Below, piece by piece: positions 1-12,029 of a stretch of 64,000 nt of DNA. The translations under genes were made by a program, and so were the position numbers. A model generated the notes under the pieces. It saw only the letters and a program-made list of their open reading frames with translations. It was not told the DNA's origin and did not search any database. Positions within the stretch are counted from its first letter, which is position 1. Each line of letters starts with the position of its first letter. The DNA comes from Cylindrodendrum hubeiense (taxonomy: Eukaryota > Ascomycota > Sordariomycetes > Hypocreales > Nectriaceae): positions 22,898 to 86,897 of the forward strand of contig JAANBB010000138.1 of assembly GCA_014621425.1 (NCBI GenBank). Direction: 5' to 3'.

Positions 1-879
1 TTAAGCAATCTAAAATAACCCAAACCTAAGTGCGCGAGCTATGGCTAAGATCTATACTATCAGTTAAAGAACGCTTAGCTATTAGTTTAAGGGGATATCC
101 TTATAATATAATAGTATATCTAAATCGTAAAAACTATTAAATTTAGAAGAGAAGATAATTATTAAATATATTCTTAACTTGGATTTGTGATTATTTTTTC
201 CTTAATTTTATAATATAGAAGATATAGTTAATTAATTATTTATTAATTATAATATATTTTTAGTTAGGAAATATTAGATTTTAAACTTTATTAGGTAATA
301 ATTAGAATTTAAGATATATTTTATATATAAATATAATTATTAGAGGACTTAATATAAAGATCTAAATATTATTTAGGGCTAGTTTTAGTTTATATAAAAT
401 ATAATTATAAAATATAATATCTAGAAATTAGATATTTATAATTTTAATAAGATTAGGTTTATAATAGGTATTATCTTAATAAGAATAGTTATTATAAGTA
501 TTAAGTAATATAGAAGATTAAAAATAGTCTAACTAGGAGATAGAGAATAAATTATAATAATCTAAGGTATTAATTTAAGTAATTGTTAGAGGGGCATGAC
601 TTTTTACTATACGGGTATAATCTTACACAAGTATGACTTTTTTTATAATCCTTATTAACTTAAAAAAAAGTCTTAATATATATATATAATTAAAGATAAT
701 AAAGCTAGCTTAACTAATAGCTATTATACCTATATTAAGTCTATAATTATAATATTTTATTATTATTATATTAAGATAGTATAATTTAATCTTTATATTT
801 GAATTCTTAGTTTAATTATAAGTAATTAGAATTATATTATATTATAATAATATCCTATTAAAATAGTTTTTCTTTTTTA

Positions 880-3860
880 TAAATTATATTAATAATATAA
901 TATATTTATTAAAGTTTTTAAGGAATTATTAATAATAATTTACAAATTCTAGGAATAACTAAATATCTTTTAGGTATTTTAATTATAGTTATTTACTAAT
1001 TATTATAATTTTCTTAGAATTTATCTTAATCTAGTTATAAGAGATTATATATCCTAGAAATTTAACTTCTTAAATATAGAAATTACTCTTATTTAATTTA
1101 ACTAAGAATTTAATATCTTATAATACTTTTAGTATTATATAAATATATACTATATATTCTTCTAGAATATCTAAGAAAATAAGAATATTATCTAAATAAT
1201 ATATAATAAAGATATTTAGATACTCTTATAATATATTATTAATTATTTATTAGAATATTATTAGAATATTAATAAGATTAAAGAGTATTATAAGGTATTC
1301 AAAGAGTCTAAACTTTATTCTAAATATTATTTTCTATTTATATCCTTCTTTAATTTAGATAAGATTATATATTTCTTTTAGATTAAGAACTATAAAGATC
1401 TTTTTATTATAAAGATAATCCTTAAATTCTATAATAAGTAAAAATAATATTTAATTTTTTAGGATAATATTATTTAATTATCTATAATTTATAATTAATT
1501 AAAGCTTATTATTTTTCTTTAAAATAAATATAATTAAATAACTAATAGAGGATTTAGATATTTATATAAATCCCTTTTTAAGTATATTTTTAATATACTC
1601 TTTAAGTATATTAAGTTATATAATTATCAGATTAAATATAGAATAGAATATAAGACTTATTCTATCTTTTAGTTTAATTTTATAATCCTATTAATTAAAT
1701 TCTAATAGTCTAGTCTTAAGTTCTTTCTTAAAGAGGACTTTATAGATTTAGTATTATATTAGTATATTCTTTAAGTATTTTTCTTTAGGTATTTTCTTTA
1801 TTTCTTTAAGATCCTTATTTAACTATATAAATTATTATTAAATTTAACTAATAACTTATTAAAATTATTATTTCTACTCTTTATAATATTTATATTATAT
1901 TCCCTTAGAAAATATAGAAAAGGGTTTCTTTTCCTCTATTTTATAACCTTTATTATTATTAGATAAGATTTAAAATCTCTCTTCTTTTAAGTTATATCTA
2001 TTAATATTAAAGAGTATATTATTAAAATTAATTTATACTTAGTTAGTCCTCTAGTTAATATTCAGGTTATATTTCTCAAGTTATAGATATCTAAGAATAA
2101 AATAATACTATTAAATTAATAGAATATTAAGAAAGATTTCTTAATTTTTTCTATTAATAAAAACCTTTAAATATAGAACTATCTAGCTAATCTATTTATT
2201 ATTATACTAAAAAAAGCCTTTTTTAAGATTCTATATTAAATATAGTTTTTCCTTGTTCTTCTATAATAACTTAAATATATTAATTACTTTAGGATTAATA
2301 TAATTACCTTTTATTTTACTATTTACTATTATAATAAGTTCTATTCCTTAAACTTATATTAGTATCTCTAGAGTTTTTCTTTTCTCTATTCTTTATATTA
2401 TACTTAAAGTCTTTTTTAGGGGTAATTCTATTTCCTTAATTATTATATATATCTATTATTCTTCTATAGATAATAGTAATTATTTCCCTGATTAGAGGTT
2501 AATTCTTATTTTAAGTTTAATAATAATAATTTTTCTATCTTTTAGACTTATTATCCTTAAGAGTTCTATTAATCTAGCTTAATTTTCCAGGCTTAATTAA
2601 ACTTATTAATATCTTTCTTATTCTTAAAATTAAAATTATATTAAATTATATAGTTAATATATAAGAACTTTATTTAAGTTTTTATAATATAAGTTTTATA
2701 ATCTTAGTTATTATATAAGTAGACTTTATCTAATTTATATAGAGTATTTTTAATATTATATTTATATTACTTCTTAATCTTAGCTTATTTATAAACTTAA
2801 CATTTAAGTATAATATAATTATATACTAATACTTTAGGTTTTATATATATAGAAAGAAATATTTCTCTCTTATCTTCTAAAATAACTATACTAATATTAC
2901 TAAACTATTTAATAGTATAATAATATTTCAATTCCTTATAAAGGTAAGATCAGATAATAGGTCCTAGTTAAACTTATACTAGATAGTATTTATTTAGTAT
3001 CTTTTCTTTCTTATATATTTTATATATATATATTATATAGTTAGTCTAAGAGATTAAATTATAATTACTATAATTTATTAATATTTAGAGATTATTAAGA
3101 TAATATAATAAAGGTAATATATTAACTGGGTTTTAACCTTTCTTTATATTATAAACAGGAATATAGATAGGCTTATTATTATATAGGTTTTATTATTCTT
3201 TTATTAGGTCTTTATATATTTCTATATTATTTTCCTATTATCTTATTCTATCTTTATTATAGATCTAATATCTATTATCCTCTAAGTCTAAATATATAAT
3301 AGGACTAATTATAATAATATTATCTAACTTAAAATACTTATTAACTAGTATAATAATATTATTATTAGAGATAGGGAGGTTAATCTTATATACTCACTTA
3401 ATCTCTTCTTTAGGTTATAAATATAATACTCTTTCTATTTAGGTATAAAAGCTTTAATAGATTTAGTTATTAATCTCCTATTATTTAATAATTTTAGTAT
3501 TAAGTTCTTTGTTAATAGATAGTAGAGTTTTAGAATTAGACTATCTATCTGAAATATTAATCTCAGGTTTTTTACTTTAAAAATCTCTATCTCTTTTAAT
3601 TATTATAATTATTTATTTATCTTTATTAATAGGGAATAATTATTTATCTATAGGAATTAGAGTTTATTTAGGATTTTTCTTTCTATTCTTAATTATTATT
3701 ATAATTATTCAGATAGCTATCTAGGATTTATTATCCTTAACTATAATATTAATATATCTATTATTAGGAATAAGCTTAAACTTCTAATTAATATTAGTAT
3801 AAGTATATTTGTTTTTAAAGTATCTAAACTTCTTATAATTATAATATTAAACTTTAAAAT
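880..3860 (-). mobile_element. Ty3/gypsy LTR retrotransposon relic (gag zinc knuckle and reverse transcriptase)
   Basis: Reading the minus strand through many stop codons gives an ordered set of gypsy landmarks. At about 3,847-3,803 lies the ghost of a CCHC zinc knuckle, read as YYNYKKFRYFKNKYT, in which every Cys and His of the expected pattern has become Tyr. From about 1,590 to 1,030 there is a reverse transcriptase: a YRxLN-like segment, then LNLKEIYNL, then the catalytic-site ghost YYLDNILIF (normally YLDDIL), then EVKFLGYIIS. At about 960-900 LFLEFVNYY corresponds to the start of the RNase H linker. The order gag-RT-RNase H fits one element on the minus strand. Below about 880 the similarity fades, so integrase and the 3' LTR are missing or outside the window. 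I did not find paired LTRs. Confidence 0.82.
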
Positions 3861-6800
3861 AGTTCTTTTATACTATACCTATCTCTATAAATCCTAAGTC
3901 TATTCTATAAGAGGTATTTATTTATTATTTCTTATCCTAATTAGCTTTCTTACCTTTCTAGTTATTATTAAATATAATATCTTCTTTATTAGACTTTTTT
4001 TCTTATTATCTTTTAAATTATTAATTATTAAGTTTTATTATAAATTAGATAATTATATTAAATATATTTAGCTTTTAGCTAATTATTATATTCTTAATTT
4101 TTAACTTAAATCCTATATAGAATATTAAGATAAAAACTTATTCTCCCTATTCTTTAAAATAAATTATATTATTCTAGAAATTAATAATATAACTTAATAT
4201 TAAGTCTTTCTATTTAAGCTTTCTAAGTCTTTTTCCTATAGTTTTCTTTTTATTAATTAGGTTAAATACTCCTCTAAATTCTCTCTTAAATACTATATAA
4301 GAATTATAAATTACCTTAATTTCAGTTTTATATCTATTATAGGGATTATTAAGGAAATCTCTTATAAATAGCTTAAACTAGATAAGAACTTTATTCTTTA
4401 AAAATCTTATAATATACCTAACCTTATCTTTATCCTTAAAGAACTAAATAGGATAATAGCTTTAAAATACCCTAAATTATATAAAGAAGTTCTATAATTT
4501 TATTATAGAATTATTATAATTATTTAATTTATAAGATCTAAGGATTTCTCTTATATCTTTTCTATAAATAATAAGAGAATTAAACTAGATAATATAATCC
4601 TAGTAAAGATCTTTTTACTTAATTAAATCTTTATAAAGTACTATATTTTACTTAATAAATAGAATAACTTAATTAATTAATATCTTCAGTTTCTTAATCC
4701 TAGTATTTTTATTATACTTAGTTATTATAAATAGTTCACTAATTTTATTAAAGAATTATTTATTCTATTTCTTAATATATTCAAATTCCTCTTATAAAAC
4801 TTTATTATTATTAGGATCTGGTATATTATTATTATCCTTTATAAAAGACTAAGTAATAAGTTATTTATCTATAATAAGGATATCCCTAGGAATATTAGAA
4901 GCTATTATTTTAACTTTATTTAAAATATTACTTAGATTAATATAATAATATACTAAATAAGAACTATTAATATATAATATTCTAGCTATTATATATAAAT
5001 AAAGGTATAGGATAGATAAGAATATATTAGGATATAATCTAAGTAAATTAAGATATATATTAAATAAAGGGGATTATAAGGTCTAATAATATATAAATAG
5101 AAATATTTATATAATTAAGTCTATTAATAGCTAAGGAATATATCTATTTAGGATATAATAGTTTATATATATAATTAATAGAATAATAGAATAATAGAGT
5201 ATTATAATCTATAGAATAATATACTCCTAGAATATTATTAGTCTTTAATATATCACTCTTTATATAATTAGTCTAGTGTATCTATTCTATAATAATAAAA
5301 GAAAAAGTGAGTTAGGAATTATTACTAGTAATAACTGCCTGATTATTATATAGGCTATAATATAAATCTTTTAATAGTTAAATAAAGTACTTAATAAGTA
5401 ATATAGAGTAAAGAGAACTTACTTATAGAATAGAGAGAAGATAACTTTAAATAAGAAAAGGGAAGTGATTAATTAGATAGATATTAATATATAGGTAGAG
5501 GTTAAATTATTATGAAATGATAGTTAAGGAGGGTTAGTATAATTAAAGAAAAGGTATTATAGAACTTATAGAAAGACTGGTTATAATATAAGAACTTATT
5601 AGATTATTATTAAGATATTTAGGGAAGAGTATAATATTTAGTTTTAATTAATTAGATATTTTATTATATTTTTATCTTAAATTTTATTTAAAGAGTTAAG
5701 AAAAGTGATTTATATATTTATCTAGTTTATATACTTATTATATATATTATTAGGGAGAAATATTAATATAAAAATTATAATAGTAATTAAGAAAGAGTTA
5801 TCTATATATAAGCCTCTTATTAATATAATTAATATAATTAATAAGTAAGTAAATTAGATAAGTAAATAAGTTAAAAATCTTAATCTCTTAGACTAAAATT
5901 ATAATAAAAATACTATAAACTATTTAATTAATTAAAACTACTTATTATACTCTTTCCTAGATATCTCAATTATTACCTAATATATTCTTATATTATATCT
6001 AGGCTTATTATATATATTATAATATTAAATGTCCAGTCTAATTAATCTTTCTTAATTATTATTTCTTAATAATTCTATAATTATTTATATATTAATATCT
6101 ATTTAATTAATTATTTATAATATTTCTTATATAGTTATTATTCTTCCTTTTTATAATCTAGTCCTTTTTACTCTTTAATATTAGCTTAATATCTTATTTA
6201 CTTTCTGAATATTTCAGAGCTCACTTCTTAATAAGATAACTTTATATATAATTATCTTTATTATTTTAATATTAAATTTTAAAGCTTTAATAATTAACTC
6301 TAGGAAGTTACTTTTATATCTTTTAATTCACTTTTTAAGGTATTTAGATTAATATTAGACCTTAAGTGATATCTTTAGGGTCTTTAAGACCTAAGGGGTT
6401 AAGAGTTTAGCCTCCTTCTTAAGAGATATTAGAGTCTATAATTATATATTAAACTTTAAGATTATATTTTCCAAGTTAAAGGGAACAAGCCTAGTATCTT
6501 TAAACTTTCCCTAGATATTACTTTTAATAAAAGTAACTTTAAAAGTGATATAAAATACAGAAAAGAACTTAATCTTTAAAATATAGATTATAAAATATCT
6601 AATTAGATATTCTATTTATTAATTATATATTCTTTTAAATACTAAAAAGTATTTAATATTAAGAGACTAGAATAAGTAAGATATATAAGCTAATATATAA
6701 AGAGTAATAATCTTATTCTTTTTATAATATCTCTTAAAATTAATAAAATAATAGCTTTTATAATTATTAAGGATTAGAAGATAATAAGAATTAGTTAATT

Positions 6801-7187
6801 AGTTAATTATAGACTAATTAAAGTATTTTAATTATTTAAGATCTAGTTAATTATCTATCTATCTATTTTAGCTAATTATAATAACCTAATTACCTAGAAA
6901 ATTATAATCTTAATATTAATTTATAAGATAATATTAGCTTATACTAATAATAAATAGTATAATTAATTAACCTTTTATATTAATTATCTAAATAATTATA
7001 ATCTATTCCCAATTTCCAGATTATATTAATTTTAATTTTCTATACCTTTCTAAACCTATAATAACTATTCTAGCTATTATAATATTTATTATAAAACTAA
7101 TCTTATTAAAGTTTTAAATATTATCTAATTAAATATTATACTTTATAATTATATTCTATATAAGCCTAAACTAACTATAAATAATAA

Positions 7188-7321
7188 NTAGATCTTTTAT
7201 ATTTAACTNTNTAATAANTATAATTTATAAAANAAATATATCTTNAANTCTAATTATNANNTNATAAAGTTANAANCCTANTACTTANTAANAGNTAATA
7301 TATTATAATTAGCNANTANNN
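7188..7321. other. Scattered ambiguous bases (N) in the assembly
   Basis: About twenty single N bases are interspersed through this AT-rich stretch and not clustered as a gap. This suggests low-quality consensus or unresolved mixed copies of a repeat near the edge of the AT-rich block. The sequence here should not be used for repeat or RIP statistics. Confidence 0.95.
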
Positions 7322-7812
7322 AATTAACTATTTCTTTAATACTATATAGTTATAAGGAAAATCCTTATAAATCTAGGTTAAGAATAAACTAGATAATAAT
7401 CTGCTCTTCTAGATCAGATAGTCTCTATAAGTTAGGGATGATATCACATCGAGACTAGATGCTATTCTATCAGCGACAAAGGGTATAATAATCCACCTAG
7501 TATAACCTTGCAGCGGACCGGAGACCCAGTTTCGGGTCATTTTAAAGGGCCTGAAGAGCGAGAAGCATATTAGCCTTATTATTTGATTGTGATATATTTG
7601 ATAGTTGAGAAATAGTTAATTAGATATAAAGAAAAGAAATTGGGAGATTTTTGGTGCACTCGCTTGGTTAGTGTACTCGCTTATTATGTACGTTATATAA
7701 GTTATATAGATGCCAGATTATGTTTGAGATGGAAGAAATAAACTGAAATATCTCACTCATGATATGTTACTAGTCGATAAAGACCCTCTGTATCAACTAG
7801 AAGCTATGCAAA
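7322..7812. other. Transition from AT-rich block to gene space
   Basis: Composition changes here from AT-rich to balanced. No coding sequence is visible. The last 200 bases are presumably the promoter of the sulfatase that starts at 7,813, but I see no clear TATA or regulator site. Confidence 0.6.
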
Positions 7813-9719
7813 ATGAGGTTCGCCGCATCATTCCTTGTACCGTTGCTTTGCCTGGTCAACAATGCACGTGGATCGAAGTCCAAGCCCAATATTGTCTTCA
7901 TATTCACCGACGATCAGGACTATAGGCATGGTTCCTTGGACACTCAAGAGGCAATTCAGAAACATCTTGTTGCTGAAGGGACACTCTTTACCAACCAATA
8001 TGCAACGATTGCTGTTTGCTGCCCCAGCCGCGTGTCATTGATGCGCGGCCAACTTGCTCACAACACCAACAATACGGCAATCAGTGCGCCCGGGTTAGCT
8101 TACACTTCAACAAAGGGGCTTATGCTCACAAGCTGACGATTTAAACCAGTGGTGGGTACCACAAGTTTGTTGCCGCTCAAGAAGATGGCAATTATCTCCC
8201 TCATTGGCTTAAGAATGCCGGATATAAAGCAGAATGTGCGTTACTTCCTTCCTCCTGGGTTTTGAAACCTGCACCTAACATTTGAAATTCTGTGCTGTAG
8301 ATATTGGAAAACTTTTCAATGGCAACAATCTCTTGAACTACTCACCTGCGCCTAAAGGATGGAGCCACATTGACGTTCTGGTGAGTAATCAAAGAAAATA
8401 CATGTTCTTGACGCCATATTCTGACGCGGCTCGACCTTTTCCCTTTTTAGCTTGATCCCTATATCAATAAGCATAATAGCGTGGTGATGTCGGAAAATGG
8501 CAAAAAACCTAAGTGGTATCGCAATTACCAGCAAACAGATGTCATCCGGATTAAAGCGTGCGAACTACGATTTTGAACCCAACTTGAAAAATCCTCACTG
8601 ATGCTTGTCTAGGCTTGACCGACTAGAAAAGCTTGCTAAGAAGGATGATCCCTTCTTCCTCATGATTGCCCCCACTGCACCACATGTGGAAGGTCTCACT
8701 GGTCCTCCAACACCACCCTCGCGTTACCTCGATAGCTTTCCAAACGCGACCGTTTCTCGAACGCCCAACTTCAACCCAGCTAATGAGTTCCAGCAAGGGA
8801 AACCGAGCTGGTTGAAACATCTTCCGAAGTTGAATGACACCCAAGAGAACGATATTGACCATCTTTTCCGACGACGCCTTGACTCTCTCCGTGGCGTGGA
8901 TGACATTGTTGAAGACGTTGTGGAGAAGCTAAAGAAGCACAAACTTCTCGAAAACACATATAGTAAGCACAGAGTACAATTGATAATATTAAATTTGCTA
9001 ATGTTCTTAGTCATCTACTCAACGGATCAGGGGTATCACCTCGGAACCCATCGACATGTCGGGAAAACACTTCCATATGTCGAGGATGCAAACATCCCAC
9101 TGGTTGTGAGAGGGCCGGGAATACCGAAAGGAAAAGTATCACATCTGCCAAGTACTGTCACCGATTTTGCTCCTACATTTCTTGAAATTGCAGGTCTCTC
9201 CGTGAAGAAGATGCCATCTTTCTTTGATGGCGCTAGCTTACTGTATGCGTGGAAGAGCCCCAGATCTAAAGATGTTTGGAAGAACAAGGAGATAATTAAT
9301 GTCGAGTACTGGGGCACATCGTACACCGAGATTCCCACTTGGACAGATGGGGATTATCCGAGTTTCCCTGGGTATTATCTGCAAAATACCTACAAGACAA
9401 TGCGCATCGTTGACGAAAAGTCTTCGTGGCAGTATTCCAGATGGTGCTCTAACGATACCGAGCTTTTTGATGCAATCGCAAGTATACGATAGTTCTGAAT
9501 ACATGACACTGGCTTACACGGAATTAGGAGGATCCCTACGAGTTGACGAACCTTGTCAACTCCACAAACCCCGCTATCAAGAGGGTCAAGTCAAGGCTCA
9601 ATGCCCTCCTGCTAGTTACAAAATCTTGCGCAGAGTCAACATGTCGAGACCCTTGGAGTGTCCTTCAGCCGACCAAGAAGTCGACCAAAAAGCAAACTCT
9701 GAAGAAATCGAAAGCCTAG
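7813..9719 (+). CDS. Secreted arylsulfatase-type sulfatase
   Basis: Predicted to hydrolyse sulfate esters outside the cell. Exons: 7813-8093, 8150-8235, 8301-8380, 8451-8557, 8613-8962, 9011-9477, 9528-9719 (520 residues). The start gives a signal peptide (MRFAASFLVPLLCLVNNARG). NIVFIFTDDQD holds the metal-binding Asp pair, and VCCPSR is the sulfatase signature whose first Cys is converted to formylglycine. YSTDQGYHLGTHRH and GKTLPYVEDANIPLVV are conserved core motifs, and EDPYELTNL is the typical C-terminal motif. The sixth intron (9478-9527) must be a GC-AG intron with the consensus donor GCAAGT; this is the only splice that joins ELFDAI to EDPYELTNL in frame. The frame ends at 9719, but sequence resembling the usual C-terminal tail (SLEDALHPSYDAFF) continues in another frame from about 9,710. 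That points to a one-base indel near the A-run at about 9,687. The family call is firm; whether the gene is functional is open. Confidence 0.8.
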
Positions 9720-10230
9720 AAGATGCTTTACATCCCAGCTACGATGCATTCTTCGATTCTTTCCCTCTTGTCACCATTGAAGAATGCATGGGATATCAAC
9801 TGGCTTCGAACGAAAGACCGTTCTGTCCTGAAATCGCAGAGAGCGGATTGGGATTGGAACACAGAGCCAGCACCGACAACTTTGATCCTATCGAACCAGC
9901 TCCCATTCTTGCTATTCCGGGGAACCCCGCACGAGGAGGAGGCTGGGAACATCGGCACGCTACACTTAAGATGCTCCTAGGCGACGCAAGAGAGCTGACC
10001 GATGACGAGATTAACAACGCTTAGGATATTGTGACACGCCATGCTCCTGAGTTTTATCTTAATGGTAGAACAAGAAGCTGGCACGAGCTGTAGTTGTATC
10101 CAACGAAATGAATGGTGACGGGATTCAAGCATCATATGAGTACCGGTTGTCACTTTGGGGAACAGATCTCCCGAGGTGGAGCCATGATCAATTAGATTCA
10201 GTCAAATCCATCTTGTTCAAGCCACAATAG
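9700..10230 (+). pseudogene. Frame-shifted sulfatase tail and decayed coding sequence
   Basis: From about 9,710 to 10,024 the frame offset from the sulfatase reads SLEDALHPSYDAFFDSFPLV and onward, which resembles the usual sulfatase C terminus. It then runs through a less familiar Gly/Arg-rich segment to TAG at 10,022-10,024. Beyond the stop the same frame still looks coding (DIVTRHAPEFYLNGRTRSW). A second offset piece (ASYEYRLSLWGTDLPRWSHD) ends at a stop near 10,230. I do not recognise the family of these last pieces. They could be remnants of a second gene fused behind the sulfatase or chance open frames. Confidence 0.4.
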
Positions 10231-11934
10231 GCCGCCGAAATATTCACACTGCATTCTCTTCATTCAAGGAACCATGCCATCCGACATCCCGACATAGAGA
10301 CATGATGATTCTGAGATGAAGAATCTCGAATTGCGCCGACTATTTTGGGCATATTCTCCAACCTAACATGATAGGAAGCAGCAGCAGGAAGACACGCTTT
10401 TCGGCACTGCTTGGTCCCGAGTTGTAACGAATGGCCGAATATGAATGAATCCGATTGGTTTGCCTCCTTCATGTTCACTCGAGGAAATAATCATGCTGTG
10501 GAGCAATTAGCCACCGGTCTAGTTCCTACAAGCACCATGTGTCCGCGTATAGATACGAGCTAGGAGTGAGCTCACGTAGCGATTAGGAGGGGTAACTGAA
10601 CTAGGCCAGAACAGTTTGATGCCGAGGCGATGTGAGCACTTGGTACCCCGCCTTCACATTAATGCTAGTAGGGGTCTTCTTTTGTAGCGTCGGACTGGCC
10701 AATTACTTGGCCAATTACAGAGCGCATTTGCTACTGGGGGCTACGTTAGCTCCCATCTTGGGAGTTCCGCGCAACAGTCTTGAATAGGAATGAGAATCGT
10801 GATCCGCGTATAAACCCCAAATGAGATTAGATTGTGAGTTGAAGCATTTCGCGCCATGAAAGGTATCGTACTGAAATGGGCACGAAAGCCCACCGGGCAA
10901 AACCAACCACACCCACCAGCCGCAAATTTGTTAGCTTTACGGTAGGGGATTGACCTCGACCACATCTCAACCTCGCAAGCGATTGACAATCCGAATGCGT
11001 AGAGTACGTGACTATGTGGCAAGAAGTAGAGTCTTCAAGAAATGGGGGGAAACAATTGAATATTAAAGGCTATAGTAGCAGCTGGGCTGGGCCCAAGAAA
11101 GTAAAAACTGCAAGTACACAAGATATTGTCAAGTCTGACAAAGATGCCATGTAAAAGAGAGAGTCCGACAGCGCCTTAAATATCCCTTGTAACCCCTTGG
11201 GCTCACGTGTCAGGATTATAGAGAAGCTCCATAACTCTACCTACGTCGCTCATAACCCCAACTCATTTGGACCGACCTGGCACAATCAACGCACATGTTA
11301 GGATGTCTTAGGGAACCACGATGACACATGTATTAAAAGTCGATTGTATTTCAGCGTCGAATGATCATCACCAGCCCTAGAGCAACCGTCGGGCTAACAA
11401 CCGCCGAAGAGTCACTTGAGGTTTGCTGGGAATTGAGGGCCTGGCTCCGCATCTCATCACACCATGTCTGGGGCTGGTTAATCTAGTCCATATTCCCACT
11501 ACTGCCATGCATTGCCCCTGTTTCTGAGGCCCAGACATCTCTTAGCATCTATGCGGGTTGACCTAACGGGGTGAGCTCAAGCGAGCTTTCCATCAACCAA
11601 CCCATGCAAGTACAAGAATATGTCAGCAGATCCTTTGTTTCTTACCGGAATTAAATTGGACTAATTTTCGCTGGCAAATCACTGTCTAGGGTTCAGTTTC
11701 TTAGTGTCAAAAGCCGCAAAATCTGCAGTTCCATGATACGCGTAAAGGTTCGTGTCAATACCCCCCGAAGCCTGATCATCACAAGGGTTTCCCCGCATTA
11801 TCCCCGCGTTTTCCGATGCACTGGGTACCAGCAATGATGACCTAGCCGATATTGACACGTTTATGAGGGGTCGTAAACGATGGTGGCGCGAAGAGTCCAG
11901 CGTCAAGACTCGAAAGAATAGCCGTGATATTCAA
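10231..11934. other. Intergenic region without a recognised gene
   Basis: Only short, unrecognised open frames occur on either strand, with no domain motif, repeat or RNA gene that I can see. The last few hundred bases are the promoter of the GH106-like hydrolase. Confidence 0.6.
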
Positions 11935-11942
11935 TATATAAG
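11935..11942 (+). promoter_or_regulatory. TATA box of the GH106-like gene
   Basis: TATATAAG lies about 90 bases upstream of the ATG at 12,030, a plausible distance for a fungal TATA element with a short leader. Confidence 0.55.
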
Positions 11943-12029
11943 GGTCTACGACCCCCGTACGGGAGGTGTATCGAGTCCTAAGGCCACAGAAGACCATTGC
12001 ATGCCTTCGAATTCATAGAGACAATTATC

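Larger units (their letters stand above)
1..7420. repeat. AT-rich, RIP-degraded repeat block
   Basis: The sequence is overwhelmingly A and T, almost free of CG dinucleotides, and has no open reading frame of note. It changes abruptly to normal composition near 7,420. This is what repeat-induced point mutation leaves behind in ascomycete repeats. The block contains at least one recognisable Ty3/gypsy pol and gag relic on the minus strand (separate entry). The stretch from about 4,700 to 7,180 has the same composition, but I could not assign it to a particular part of an element. Short less AT-rich islands occur, for example near 590-650. No functional gene is expected here. Confidence 0.9.

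Noticed and set aside
1..7400. Possible centromere or A+T-rich structural DNA
   Set aside because: A mutated gypsy gag and pol can be read in order on the minus strand, so a RIP-degraded retroelement is sufficient. A centromere could not be tested from one flank.
9478..9527. A first frameshift in the sulfatase before EDPYELTNL
   Set aside because: A GC-AG intron with consensus donor GCAAGT restores the frame, so no mutation is needed at this point.
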